Positions 10,486 through 21,456 of a DNA stretch of 64,000 nucleotides are shown here, piece after piece. Origin of the DNA: Diplonema japonicum (lineage: Eukaryota > Euglenozoa > Diplonemea > Diplonemida > Diplonemidae). The stretch is taken from assembly GCA_964019335.1 (NCBI GenBank), contig OZ025760.1, positions 62,001-126,000 of the forward strand, given 5' to 3'. Below the pieces are notes generated by a model. It did not search any database. It saw only the letters and a list, made by a program, of their open reading frames with translations, and had not been told where the DNA came from. How positions within the stretch are numbered: the first letter of the stretch is position 1; each line of letters starts with the position of its first letter. A program made the position numbers and the translations under genes.

Positions 10486-10885
10486 TTCTTTTTTTTTCTT
10501 TCTCTTCTTGTGTGTCTGTAATATAATTGATAGAGAACCCACTCGAGGACCGGGATAAAAAAAATAAAGAAATGCAAAGACAAAGAATGGGAAGGGGGGG
10601 GGACCAATGATAATAAAAGAAGGGGAAAAAAAAAAAGAAACTGGCATGCGAGAGGGATTAATAAACAAAGGGGGGATAATTTTTTAAGGCTCTTTTTTTT
10701 TTTTTTTTTATAAAGAAAGGGGGATCCTCAAGGCAAGGTGATAATAGTGATCTGATTTATTATTATTGGGACAGACTATGCGGCATTTGTCGATGGGGGG
10801 GGGGGGGGGGGGGTTTGCTTCAAGGGCAAACCCCACCTGAGAACTACCCATGGCGAAAAAAAAAACCCCCCCCCCAACCACCTGT
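10486..10885. other. Intergenic spacer between zinc-finger copies 1 and 2
   Basis: Contains A/T runs and a G-run near 10796-10814, followed by the CCACCTGTTTACATCCC flank shared by copies 2 and 3. No gene seen. Confidence 0.6.
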
Positions 10886-11175
10886 TTACATCCCTTCGTA
10901 GATCTGTCCAGGGAAGCACTGGTCGAACTGTAGTGTGGTGGGTGTTGTCAAGTGCTGGGTGTTGAAGAGCATACCGTCTGCTTGGGGTGCTTGCTTTCCC
11001 AGTGGGACTTCATCTCAATGTTACGGGCTGTCGCCTTGAATTCAGTTCTGCACACGCTGCACGGGACCTTGGGTGCTGCGGCCTTCTTCACCTTACCAGA
11101 CACATCCAACTCAACACCGTTCCTGGCCCTTTCGGCGGCCTTGGACTTCCTCATGTCTGCGTGCGACTTGCCCAT
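10886..11175 (-). CDS. ZNF706/At2g23090-like zinc finger, copy 2 (80 aa, 2 exons)
   Basis: Exons 11175-10975 and 10927-10886 with a 47-nt intron (GTATGC to CTACAG). The encoded protein is the same as copy 1: SERF-like basic N terminus, one C2H2 finger, and FDQCFPGQIYEGM at the C terminus. The intron has three more bases than copy 1 before the acceptor, and the region just upstream of the ATG differs in A-tract length. The near-perfect identity, intron included, points to recent duplication or gene conversion. Confidence 0.85.
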
Positions 11176-11715
11176 TTTTTTCTTTTTTTTTTTTTTTTTT
11201 TTCCCTTTTCTTGTGTGTCTGTAATATAATTGGTAGAAAACCCACCCAGCACTGCTAATGCAGTAGATCGGTGGGGGGGAATGCAAAGACTAAGGGACAG
11301 ATGATAAAAAAAAAAAAAAAAAAGAGGCCATTTTAGAGGGGACGAGAATTGTTCGTGTGTCTGAAAGCTATCCCCTTCCTCAAAAAAAAGAAAAGAAAAG
11401 AAAAGAAGAAGAGGGAGGGGGGAAACTCGCGAGAGGGATAAAAGACAAAAAGAAAATAACTACTCATCTATAGAAAAAAAAATCAGATGCTCTGCTTTCA
11501 TAGTTTTAAGGGCAACCACAGCTTGATGACGAGAAACAAAAAAAAAAAAAAAAAAAAAAAAGAAAAAAGAAAAAAAGAGTCGGCTGATTGTTTGTGCAAG
11601 CCGTTTTCACCTACAGTAGGGGTAAACGGGCAAGCTGCCTCTACTCTTTTTTTGCAATAACAATTCTTTTCAAAAATTTGTTTACTTGTTCCAGCAAAAA
11701 AAAAAAAAAAAAAAG
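11176..11715. other. Intergenic with unassigned repeat-like sequence
   Basis: A/T-rich spacer between zinc-finger copy 2 and the LINE relic. A small inverted repeat (CCGTTTTCACCTACAGTAGG to GGTAAACGG) lies near 11602-11630. No gene seen. Confidence 0.5.
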
Positions 11716-12395
11716 ATGTCTTTGAAGGGAACCTGCAGTATGTGACAGGATCGCCTAACGACAATCAACCCATCTAGTGTTTGATCCCTTCTGTCGTGGT
11801 AGTGCCTTTAGGCCCGTCGTGGTATCTCATCAGCAGCTTGGGCGTGAAACCAACTAGCGAGTTGTTGAGGATGCAATGCGTTCGCAGTTGTTCCTCTAGG
11901 ATCGGGTGGGTTGCCTTCGGGGACGCGAAGACCGGACGAGTGGAGTATCCAATGATGGAATGGCTGTGGAGCCCCAGGGTACGCAGTGAGTGTACTGACT
12001 TCTTAGTTCTGCTGAAATCAGGTGATCAGACTTGTCAGGCCTATGTCCATATCAGAGGTAATGCCGTGTAGACGGGCGCAACTTGGCCAGCTGACGTGGT
12101 CTTGCACCAGCCGAATGCGGTCAGTGTTGGCCGTTCTGCAGTCGGCGTGCGCCGGGCATTGCCAGATCGTATGCTGTAGTAGGGAGCTGGTCCCGTTCCC
12201 AATGTTATGGTGTGCCACACCCCGGGCATTTCGTATGTGAGCCGTTCATGTCGCCGTAAGCTCTGGGGTGTAGGGGAAGCATCGCGCCCGCAATGGCACA
12301 AAGTATCCTCCTTGCTTTCTGCGGGTCGGTGGTCGTCACCTCGTTGTGGAGGAAGTTCGTTTTCTCCTCGTCAATGCCTGTTTCGACCCCCAGGT
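11716..12395 (-). mobile_element. Relic of a non-LTR retrotransposon (LINE) 3' region
   Basis: On the minus strand, residues such as KARRILCAIAGAMLPLHPRA and then KCPGCGTP are followed, after a one-base frame change, by SSLLQHTIWQCPAHADCR. Together these make C-x2-C ... H-x4-C, the zinc-knuckle found at the C terminus of many non-LTR reverse transcriptases. No catalytic RT motifs remain. The 3' part ends in CCTGTCACATACTGCAGGTT near 11735-11755, and nearly the same block recurs at about 36000-36020. The relic lies between zinc-finger copies 2 and 3. Confidence 0.55.
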
Positions 12396-12426
<31 letters not shown>

Positions 12427-12447
12427 AAAAAAAACCCAACCACCTGT

Positions 12448-12737
12448 TTACATCCCTTCGTAGATCTGTCCAGGGAAGCACTGGTCGAACTGTAGTGTGG
12501 TGGGTGTTGTCAAGTGCTGGGTGTTGAAGAGCATACCGTCTGCTTGGGGTGCTTGCTTTCCCAGTGGGACTTCATCTCAATGTTACGGGCTGTCGCCTTG
12601 AATTCAGTTCTGCACACGCTGCACGGGACCTTGGGTGCTGCGGCCTTCTTCACCTTACCAGACACATCCAACTCAACACCGTTCCTGGCCCTTTCGGCGG
12701 CCTTGGACTTCCTCATGTCTGCGTGCGACTTGCCCAT
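12448..12737 (-). CDS. ZNF706/At2g23090-like zinc finger, copy 3 (80 aa, 2 exons)
   Basis: Exons 12737-12537 and 12489-12448 around a 47-nt intron identical in layout to copy 2. The protein is the same as in copies 1 and 2. It lies upstream of the other two on the minus strand, separated from copy 2 by the LINE relic, so the retroelement inserted into, or was carried with, the duplicated array. Copies 2 and 3 share the same downstream flank (CAACCACCTGTTTACATCCC on the plus strand), indicating that the duplicated unit extends past the coding region. Confidence 0.85.
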
Positions 12738-12890
12738 TTCTTTTCTTTTCTTTTTTTTTTTTCCCCTTTTCTGTGTGCTTGAAAAAAAAAAAAACCCCCA
12801 CCCATTTTTTTCAAGATCAAAAAAAAGAGGAAAAATAGCACCACCTTGTGACCTTCTTGAGGTTGAAATAACATATTTGCCATTGATTCC

Positions 12891-12928
<38 letters not shown>

Positions 12929-12983
12929 CTTTAAAAATAGACAGAGTGAATCAAGGCCGGAAAAAAAAAGGCGAACAGAATGA

Positions 12984-13847
12984 TTAAAAATCTTCGAGCA
13001 GCTGGGTGAGTTCCCTGCTCTGTTCGGAGTGCGGCCCGCCCCCGAGGACGGCGAAGCGCAGCGCATCTTCAAGGTACCCCCGCGCGAGGCGAGGGTCTTC
13101 CTCGCAGACATAATAAAACCTGTAGCAGTCCGACCACAAGAAGCATTCGTGAAGCCCTTCTTCCATCAACAGTGACCGAATCTCCAAAGGGACCTCAGGT
13201 GTGGAAAGTGAAAGGGTGGGACCTAACGAAAATAAATCAGAAAGGCGAACCCGTCGCGCGTCAGAAGAAGGGGAAGCTGCCGAACACGACTCGCAAAGAC
13301 AAGAAAAATGAAAATTATCCTTGAGTTGTGCGCACCGCTCGGAAGCTGGACACAACAAGTCAATGTAGCTAATAGTGATCTCTGTGCCAATTGGAACATC
13401 TATGCAGGCGTGAAGGGTCGCCGTGCAGCCCCTTACCACAACCTGGCAGTTTGGGTTGCAAGAATGGTTCACCCTGCTTATGGTGAAGAATATCTGGTTT
13501 GAATCCCCGAACCCGTTCGCCACAAGCCTTCCCTCCTTGCTGTCCTCGGCCTCGTTGAAACACAGGTTCGCGAACTCGGGGCCGTTCTTGCCGCCCTCGT
13601 CTTCCTCCCAGATTAGTTCTCCTTGCTTCACCGGCCTTCCTGAAAACATCCCCACACCTGTTGTCTCGGTCACCCGGAGGTCTATCACGGGGTCTCTCTC
13701 AAATTCGTCGCTTTTTATTTTTTCAAAAGGCTCGTTCGTTCCTATGCGGGACACGGTGTGGCCCTCTCCTTCGTCGCACGAGACCACGCGATATTTTGCT
13801 GCTGTGTCATTCTTGTGGGTCAGGATGGACCCTGGGAGGTATCGCAT
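12984..13847 (-). CDS. SET-domain protein, SMYD-like (287 aa)
   Basis: Single exon. An N-terminal ~50-residue segment precedes the SET fold: DLRVTETTGVGMFSGRPVKQ carries the G-x-G cofactor loop, SRVNHSCNPNCQVVV the NHS-C-PN substrate/cofactor motif, GTEITISYIDLL the catalytic tyrosine region, and FHFSCLCESC the post-SET-like cysteines. A helical C-terminal ~90 residues follows. The family uses S-adenosylmethionine to methylate lysines on histones or other proteins. The split SET with a short insert recalls SMYD proteins, but no MYND finger is seen. Substrate cannot be inferred. Confidence 0.8.
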   Translation of the reverse strand: MRYLPGSILTHKNDTAAKYRVVSCDEGEGHTVSRIGTNEPFEKIKSDEFERDPVIDLRVTETTGVGMFSGRPVKQGELIWEEDEGGKNGPEFANLCFNEAEDSKEGRLVANGFGDSNQIFFTISRVNHSCNPNCQVVVRGCTATLHACIDVPIGTEITISYIDLLCPASERCAQLKDNFHFSCLCESCSAASPSSDARRVRLSDLFSLGPTLSLSTPEVPLEIRSLLMEEGLHECFLWSDCYRFYYVCEEDPRLARGYLEDALRFAVLGGGPHSEQSRELTQLLEDF

Positions 13848-14360
13848 TTCCTTTTTTCCCCTCCCCTGTTAGGATTAAAAAAAAGGGGGGCAAAAAAAAA
13901 AAGAAAAAAAGAAGGAGAAAAAAAAAAACAACATGAAACAAAAAAAAAAAAAAAAAAAAAAAGTAACCACCTCATATCTCTAAAGTGCAAAGGTGTGTCC
14001 GGGGGGAGGGGTGGCCCCCTTTATTTTATTTTATTTTCCCCCTTTATTTTCTTAGTGAAAATCTTCTTTTTTTTTTCCCGTAGAGAAAGGGGAAGAAGTC
14101 GAAAAAAACAAAACAAAAAAAAAACACACAACATTCTTTTATAGCATTTAAGCTGGGTCTTAAAGAAAAAAAAGGGGGGAGACATTACTCGTACACGTTT
14201 TATAGTTTTGGACATTCGCTTCTTCTACCCGAAATATTATCATACATGAAGTGGGGGGGGGGGGGGGGGGGGGGCTTAATCTTGCTGGTTTTCGCAGAAA
14301 AAGTGTCCTAACGAAGTGTTGGGGTTGTGGGGGAAAGTTGGAGATGAAAGAAACAAACAA

Positions 14361-14395
<35 letters not shown>

Positions 14396-14470
14396 CTGTA
14401 TCTCGCCATCTTTTTCTTTCCCTACTTCTTCTAGGGTTACGAAACGAGAAGAAGAAAAAAAAAAAAAATA
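13848..14470. other. Intergenic, low complexity
   Basis: A-rich and T-rich tracts, a G-run of about 22 at 14253-14274 and a T-run at about 14361-14394. No gene seen. Confidence 0.65.
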
Positions 14471-14997
14471 AATAACTATTTATTGCCAACAAATTATGAG
14501 TCATTATTTAACTCGAGTTCCCGAATTTTTTGCACGAGGGCCTGCAGGGCCCGAGTGCAAAAAAACGGGTAACGAGAGTTAAATAATGGCTCATTTGGCG
14601 GCATTCACTTTTCGTCATTTGAGTCACTCACTCTTCACTGCTTTCACTGCTGTTTTTTTTCACGCAGGTCAGCCTTTTTGGGGAGTTTCTTAAGGTAATA
14701 TGGGGTTGCTATTTCGCCGTGGCATTTTAAGGGGAAGTAAGGCACTTATTCCCACTTTTAAGGGCTGGAATGGCCTCAGATGGCCAAAAATAGTCAAAAT
14801 ACCCCCACCCCAAAAAAACTTTTCAAGGGGTTGGGTGCATTTTTTTCCACGACAAGACCCATTTTTTCACTCTGAAGGGCCATTATTTAACTGCAAAATC
14901 TTATTATTTAACTAGTTAAATAATGGCGATTTCGCGTTAAATAATGAGGCCCCTAGTGAGTGAAGAAAATGACGAAGAGTGAAATAAAAAAAAAAAT
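14471..14997. mobile_element. Hairpin repeat element 1, copy a
   Basis: Starts after an A-run with AACTATTTATTGCCAACAAA. A first module is a nested palindrome: outer arms TCATTATTTAACTCGAGTT and GAGAGTTAAATAATGG, inner arms TTTTTTGCAC and GTGCAAAAAA, centre GGGCCTGCAGGGCCC. The second module is bounded by inverted repeats around TTTCGTCATTTGAGTCACTC (left) and AAATGACGAAGAGTGAAATA (right) and holds several TTAAATAATG motifs near its right end. It ends in ATAAAAAAAAAAA and passes directly into copy b. Relative to copy b the left inner arm is shortened. Confidence 0.7.
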
Positions 14998-15582
14998 AAC
15001 TATTTATTGCCAACAAATAATGAGTCATTATTTAACTCGAGTTCCCGAATTTTTTGCACGAGGGCCCGCAGGGCCCGAGTGCAAAAAAACGGGTAACGAG
15101 TGTTAAATAATGGCTCATTTGGCGGCAAGTAAGTCGTTTTATTTCACTCTTCGTCATTTGAGTCACTCACTCTTCACTGCTTTCACTGCTGTTTTTTTTC
15201 ACGCAGGTCAGCTTTTTGGGGATTTTCCTAAGGTAATACAGGGTAGCTATTTCGCCGTGGCATTTAAAGGGGAAGTAAGGCACTTATTCCCACTTTTAAG
15301 GGCTGGAATGGCCTCAGATGGCCAAAAATAGTCAAAATACCCCCACCCCAAAAAAATTTTTCAAGGGGTTGGGTGCATTTTTTTCCACGACAAGACCCAT
15401 TTTTTCACTCTGAAGGGCCATTATTTAACTGCAAAATCTCATTATTTAACTAGTTAAATAATGGCGATTTCGCGTTAAATAATGGCCGTTTCGCGTTAAA
15501 TAATGGCCATTTCGCGTTAAATAATGAGGCCCCTAGTGAGTGAAGAAAATGACGAAGAGTGAAATAAAAAAAAAAAAAAAAA
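14998..15582. mobile_element. Hairpin repeat element 1, copy b (head-to-tail)
   Basis: Over 90 percent identical to copy a by eye and joined head to tail. It keeps the longer left inner arm (TTTTATTTCACTCTTCGTCA), matched by its inverse at the right end before the terminal A-run. Near the right end the unit TTTCGCGTTAAATAATGGC occurs three times in tandem, against once in copy a. No coding capacity is apparent. Confidence 0.7.
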
Positions 15583-15761
15583 GGAGGGCATCTCCAACAA
15601 CTACAACAAGAACAATCGCCATGATAGGGAGAGAGAGAGAAAGAGAAAGTGTTGCCAACAACTCACTGTCAGCGTGCCTACACCATGATACTTTCTTCGC
15701 TCTTGCGACAAAAAAAAAAATCTAAACATATAAAACTTTTCTTTAAAAAAAAAAAAATATT

Positions 15762-17875
15762 TCACAAGTCCGGCAAAGGACGGGACCGCTGTGGCAGGTC
15801 TTCAACAGTCTTGAAGTAGCACTCAACCTTTTTTTTTTTTTTTTTTCTTTTTTTTTTTTTCATACCGCAAAGCTCGCATCCATATATTTGTTATCCTTGT
15901 CTTTGTTCGCTTTGTCCAGCTCGGCCTTTGTGAGCCGAAGCACGTTTCCTGTTGGGAGGAAGGAGGTGTTGAAGAAGAACTGGAATATCTTGTGAGACTT
16001 CCCCGTCATCCTGTCGAGGTGAAACAACTGCACCTGGATGTCGCCCCTCACCACCACCATCCGCGCGAGCTTGATGTCAACATCCTTCTGCGCCACGACG
16101 TATCTGACGGTGCCTTCCTCCTTCGAGTCGTAGATTTTCTCATTGAGATCACTGGACTGGGGGGAAATTCTGTGCACCACCAGGAAGGGATCGCACCCTC
16201 CATCATGATACCGCGGGGTTACGGTTAGCCTTAAAAATTGAAATATCACAGCTCTCTCAGGTGGGTGGACACCTGCGTGGTTTAACAACAGCGAGTTGAA
16301 GTAATGGACGTAACGAATCTGAGAAGGGATTGTGACGCCCTTCCCGTCGCTCGTCCGCTGGTTGCCGTAAAGAGTCAGCGATTCCTCCGCTGTTTTCACC
16401 AAACCACTGTATAGTAAATACGCGCAGATCATGGTTCCTGTCCGGCCTTTTCCCGCCTTGCAGTGTATCGACACCACCGCGTTCGGGTCGCTGTCTAGAA
16501 ACTTCTTAACGTCCTTGCAAAAAACCATCATATGGGAAAACGGTGGTGGGCAGTGGTCGAAAAACGGGTATCTAACGTGGTTCCCCTTGAACCTCGCGAG
16601 CTCGTAGGTCCGTTCCTCACACAAATTATAAATCTTGTAGCAACCCGGGTGGTTCTCCTCAAAGAAATCTTCCACCACCTCCATCCTGTTACGATAATAC
16701 GCTTCTTTTCCAATCGCGGGAAAACCCATTGCGATTATACTCGGGGTGATGTACGTAAGGTCCAAGTCGTACCCGTTCTCTTGGTATCTGATTTTCTTCT
16801 TGGACACCAAGCCTCGGATGTGACGAGACGGAAGCAAGCCACGTTCGGACTGTGCGGTGAAACCGCGTTTTCTCGTTTGAGTGTTCGACCTACCGCGTGA
16901 CGGTTTCGGTGCATCGTGAGGAAGAGAAAGGTTCGCAAGTGGGATTTGAACCTCCGATACAGATTGCGTCGTCAGAAAATCAACGGACCCCGGAAGCCTA
17001 TGTGTGTGGGAATGCGTTAAATGCACCACTAAAAAATTACCGTCCATCCGTGTGTCGGCGGTGGTGGCGGTTGTTGTGATATTCTGTTTTCGGACGGTAT
17101 TTCGCCTGCGAACCTTGTAGGCTTTCCCCCTCGCCGACCTTACTATTGATACAGGTTGTTTTTCATCATCATCTCTATCACGGTCACCGCTCTTCACAAC
17201 CTCAAGCACACGGGACAGAGGAAGCATCTCAATCTCAACTCCTTTTTCCGTACTAACATGTTCCCTGACGTAATCAAAAGCCCGAAGCGGGACGTCTCCA
17301 TATAGGTACTCGGAGTGCGGGAGATCTAAATCGTACAAACGTAAAACGTACCTGTCCGGGTCCACCAGGAACGAGTACCGTGAAGAGAGCTTCTTCGCGA
17401 CCGTGAGCTTCGCTGTGCTCGCTGTGATATACTTCGGGAGGAGGAATTTTGTGCGCACGTTGACATTTTCGCGTTGAAAAATGAAGGTTAACAGGATTTT
17501 GTCGCATGATGATGTGGGGTCGTCTTCAGAGGTCGATGCCTCGTGCACTATAGAGGTTGTGAAGGTTGAGCATCTGAGGTGTCTTTCTAACAAGGAGCAC
17601 GACATTTGGTCGTCTTCTCCGCTGCCGTCTTTTAAGGTGGTCTCTGGGGAGCGGAGGGACACCTTTGTGTCCTCCTCTTCTTCTTCTTCTTCTTCTTCAT
17701 CGTCGTCATCTTCTATTGTCCACCGTGAACCTGTAGCTCCGGTCACGCTTCCCCCTAGCAGGCTGCCTCGACCGTTCAACGGCAGTGCTGGCTGAGACAG
17801 CAACGAGCTCCCTAAAAGACCCTTCTGATACCCCAGTACCGGGCTCCCCAAGCTTAGGTCCGTCGTGTTGAACAT
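15762..17875 (-). CDS. PTEN-like phosphatase with N-terminal PI3K-type Ras-binding domain (691 aa)
   Basis: Exons 17875-15866 and 15827-15762, separated by a 38-nt A-tract intron (GTATGAAAA to AAAAAG). Residues 1-125 are low complexity with a poly-Glu run. Residues 126-221 (ILLTFIFQRENVNVRTKFLL ... YVLRLYDLD ... SEYLYGDVPLRAFDYVREH) match the Ras-binding domain of class I PI3-kinases. Residues ~250-262 are strongly basic. The PTEN phosphatase domain starts at 358 (KKIRYQENGYDLDLTYI), with the P-loop HCKAGKGRTG at 471-480 and TIPSQIRYV after it; the C2 domain ends DKANKDK ... VECYFKTVE, the last part supplied by exon 2, as in PTEN. It should remove the 3-phosphate from PIP3 at membranes. The catalytic loop is intact. 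The RBD fusion is not one I know from PTEN. A start at 18028 would add poly-Phe and is rejected. Confidence 0.88.
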
Positions 17876-18105
17876 TTGATCATATTTCGCATCTCGCGCG
17901 TGAATTTTTTTTTTTCTTTCTTTTTTTTTCGGGAATGGGGGTTGGGAAGAGAAAAAAAAAAAAGAAAAAAAAAAAAAAAAAAAAAAAAAGGAGGTGGGGG
18001 AAGGAGGGGATGGGGACAAAGAGTTCATGGAAGGTGATAAAAAAAAGATAAAATCTTAGAAATAAAAAGAAAAGTGGGGAAGGGGGGGGGGAGAAAAGGA
18101 GAAAG

Positions 18106-18140
<35 letters not shown>

Positions 18141-19067
18141 AAAAAAAAGCCCATGAAAAGAAAAGAAGAAGAATCTTGGACATGCGTATCGGGTTTTTTT
18201 TTTTTTTCCCCATTCATTAAAAAGGATACTACGGAAGAGAACAAGGGGAGAAGAAAGAAGAAGAAAAAAAAAGAAGAAGAAGAAGAAAAAAACTAACCTT
18301 TCTTTTTATCATTTTATCACAACTCCCCCGAACTCTTTTTCTTTTTTTTTGTAGAAATAGGTTTTTTTGTCTTTGTTTTAACCCCTAAACGCCCGGGTAC
18401 CCCACATTTTCATTGTTGCTTTGAATGCTAAAAAACTGTTCAAAAAAGACTAGAACCACCCAGAGGTGGTCCTGAGCCCACCTTTTCACAGAAATGATAT
18501 GTTTCGGGCCTTTGGGAGTATTTCACCCGCCCAAGCATCATTTTCAGTCCCTCTTTCGACCCTCCTCATCGTCTTTTCCTTTTTTTTTTTTTTTTTTTTT
18601 TTTATTTTGACTATCTGATTTCAATTTACGCTTGGGCGTGGGCGTTTAGGGGATAAAGAGGAGGGGGGGATGGGACAGGGCATTCCAGCTAAAGGAGAAA
18701 GTGATGACAGTCAAGAAGAAACGAAGAAAAAAAAAAATGTAGCTTATTCGCTCAGCTAGGTGGCTCCATGCGGCAAATGCTACACAGCAAGGGTCATCAC
18801 TTTCCCCCTCTTCCCTCCCCTTTCACAAAAGAGGGGGAGTCCTTAACCCCAAACAAAGTCAATACTGTAAAACGTAAACTTTTGTAAGGAAAATAAGACC
18901 GCGAAGACGAACTTAGGTTGTTAAGGTCCGGGACCTTAGGGGGGGACGCGCACCATCACCGTAGGGAGATCATCGAAAGGAAGAAATCACTAGAAAGCTA
19001 CGGACGGTTTTTCGTTTTACAGCATTTTCGTAAAATACAGCTGCCCCAAAACATTTCTTTTCTTTTT

Positions 19068-19105
<38 letters not shown>

Positions 19106-19485
19106 TTTTTTTGATTTTATAATTTATTTATTTTAAATTATATAACAAGTTGTTTCGTGTTCATCGTGTAAATCGGGGGGAAAAAAAAAAAAAAAAAAAA
19201 AAGGGAGCGGGTTTAAAAAAAAAAAAAAAAGAAAATAACAAGAAGTTGACTAAGTTTGTAACTTATAATTGCCAATAAGGGAGCGTTTCTGATTATCAAA
19301 AAGAAGAGTATCCACACAAACGAAAAGGTAAATCGCCAAATGGCAAGCTAGGTCACTAGTCTGGTAAAGAAAGAAAGGAAAAAAAAAAGTAAAAACAAAA
19401 GGGGTGAGGGGTACAGGTTAACGCATCCTCTTCAAAAAAAAACAAAGAAAAAAAAAAAAAAAAAAAACCACCCATCCTCTCTTGT

Positions 19486-19518
<33 letters not shown>

Positions 19519-21456
19519 CTGAGGCATCTCTCTTATCTTTATATAGATCTATAAAAGCACAAGAGAAAAGCAATTGGAACTCAAGAGAGAAAAGGGGAAA
19601 AAAAAAAAAAAAGAAAAAAAAAAGAATAGGTACTGCAGGAAAACCCTCCAGAAAACAAAATTGTACAAATCTTGGGGGGGGGGGCAAAAAAGGAAATAGA
19701 AAAACCTTGACAGAAAAACTCATGTCTAGAGAAGAGAGAGTGTAGAGTGTTTGACTATATAAATTGTTTTGGTGCACAAGCAATTTTTTTTTTCCCCTTT
19801 TTTTTTCCCCTCCCCCCAAGATCAGTGGAGCGGTGACTAAATGTGTTTTAGTACTTTTTCCCCCTTTGCAGCCCCCCCCCCCCCCCCCCCCCCACTAGGA
19901 AAGTTATAGACAAAAAAAGAACCCCGATGAAACTCTATTGCAGAAACATAACGTGTATCTCCCACCCGCCTCATCTGATGAGAGCAGGATCTTTGAAAAT
20001 CTTCCTTACACTAAGCCCCCTCCCCCCCCCCCCCCCCCCCGATTGACCTTTCGGGCATCGGAGGGGGAGGAGCTCGCTTTTGAGTTGAGAATGGGGGAAA
20101 TCAAGCGCAAACAAAAAAAAAAAAAGAAAAAAGGCGGAGAGGGAAAGGGATTTAGAGTGTACGTTTAAGCCTTTTTTTTCTTTTTTTAAAAAAAAAAAAA
20201 AGAAAAAGCTCCGTACTTACTTTTTTGCAGAAGGGGAGGGGGGGGTGGGGGGGGTTCTTGTTTAATAAACGAATAAAGTACAGAAAGGAAAAAAAGGGGG
20301 GGTATTTTTCTTTCTTTTTTAAAAACCCACTAAGGAACCAAGGTACTGGCTAGATCAGTCAATAAAGAAAAAAGAAAAAAAAAACCCCCCTCTCAGCAAG
20401 TGCTGAAAGAAAATAGTGTTTACCCTAGTTCTTTTTTTTTTTTTTTTTTGGCTAAAAAAAAAAAAAAACAAGCAGCGGTGTTTTCATTGGGTTAAAAAAC
20501 TAAATAAGAAATAAAAAAAACCGAACAATCGCAAAGAGAAAAAAAGGGAGGGAGAAGGGGGGGGAGGGCAAGCAGGGAAAGGGAAGTAAAGGCCAGAGTG
20601 CCGCCCGCGGCCTGTGCCCAAAGCCGTAAATTAACTTTAAAAAAAATAATGTATTGAGCTCTTAGAGTAGAGGCCAGCATGACAAAGCCAGGTAGTATTC
20701 GAAAAAAAATATAAAAAAAAAACCCCCCCTAGGTTTGTTTTTTTTTCTTCTTTGAGCAATTCATAAATAAAAGATGAAGAAAAAAGGAAGGGGTTCTATT
20801 TTTTGAAGCATCTTTTCATATCTTATTTCTTTCTGGAAGAGGGGAAAAGGGGAAGGTACTATTTCTATCCCCACTGGCTACAGGATTGACCTGGACCAGC
20901 CATAGTCGATGTCTTCCTAACTTTCTTTTTTTTTTTTTCCTTCTACTGTACTGGTGTGTTCTTCTGTTTCAAAAAAAAAAAAAAAAAATTGTTCTCCATA
21001 TCTTTACTCATCCTTCTAGAGGGATGTAACATAATGGGCAGATTAGTTGGTTAAGGTAGACTTTCTAGCAAGAGAGCTGCTGGGTCTTACCTTCCAGACG
21101 ATGAACTAATAAGCAAAAAAAGAAAAAAATAAAAAAGACATGAAGGGAGTAAAGAAAAGAAAAATTTTGCACACCCAGCAGTAAGTCATTCATTCAAATA
21201 GCTTTTTATGTACAGCGAAAAAGCCTGGTGTAAGGGGAGAGGAGACTAACTGTTCTTTCCAATGGATAGTCCTTAGCACCGATACAGAGAAGATAGAATA
21301 AGAAAAAAAAAGTAAAGAAAAAAAATACTCCCCCTTGCCCAAGCAGTCAACTTTTGTTCTTTTTCTTTTTTTTTTAAATTATTACGGGTGGTGGGGGAGC
21401 GGTCAAAAGAAATCTTACAATATCTAGAAGCCCTACCGACACCCACCCACATCATC
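17876..21456. other. Long intergenic region (3.6 kb)
   Basis: Apart from the inverted-repeat element at 18378-18655 the region is A/T homopolymers, a GA repeat near 18113-18140, C-runs near 19871-19893 and 20022-20041, and unremarkable sequence. Every open frame here is short and homopolymer-coded. I see no gene. Confidence 0.6.
18378..18655. mobile_element. MITE-like element with TIR CCCCTAAACGCCC
   Basis: The left end TTTAACCCCTAAACGCCC and right end GGGCGTTTAGGGGATAAA are inverted repeats about 260 bp apart. The interior is non-coding with a T-run near 18581-18604. A target duplication is not clear. It resembles a short non-autonomous DNA element. Confidence 0.5.

Noticed and set aside
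16930-17040. B-box-like GGTTCAAATCCC on the minus strand inside the PTEN gene
   Set aside because: The T stem does not pair (GGAGG against CCCAC) and no acceptor or anticodon stem can be formed; the region reads as normal coding sequence.
17876-18028. Upstream start of the PTEN-like protein
   Set aside because: It would add a poly-Phe and poly-Lys stretch coded by homopolymers in the intergenic region.
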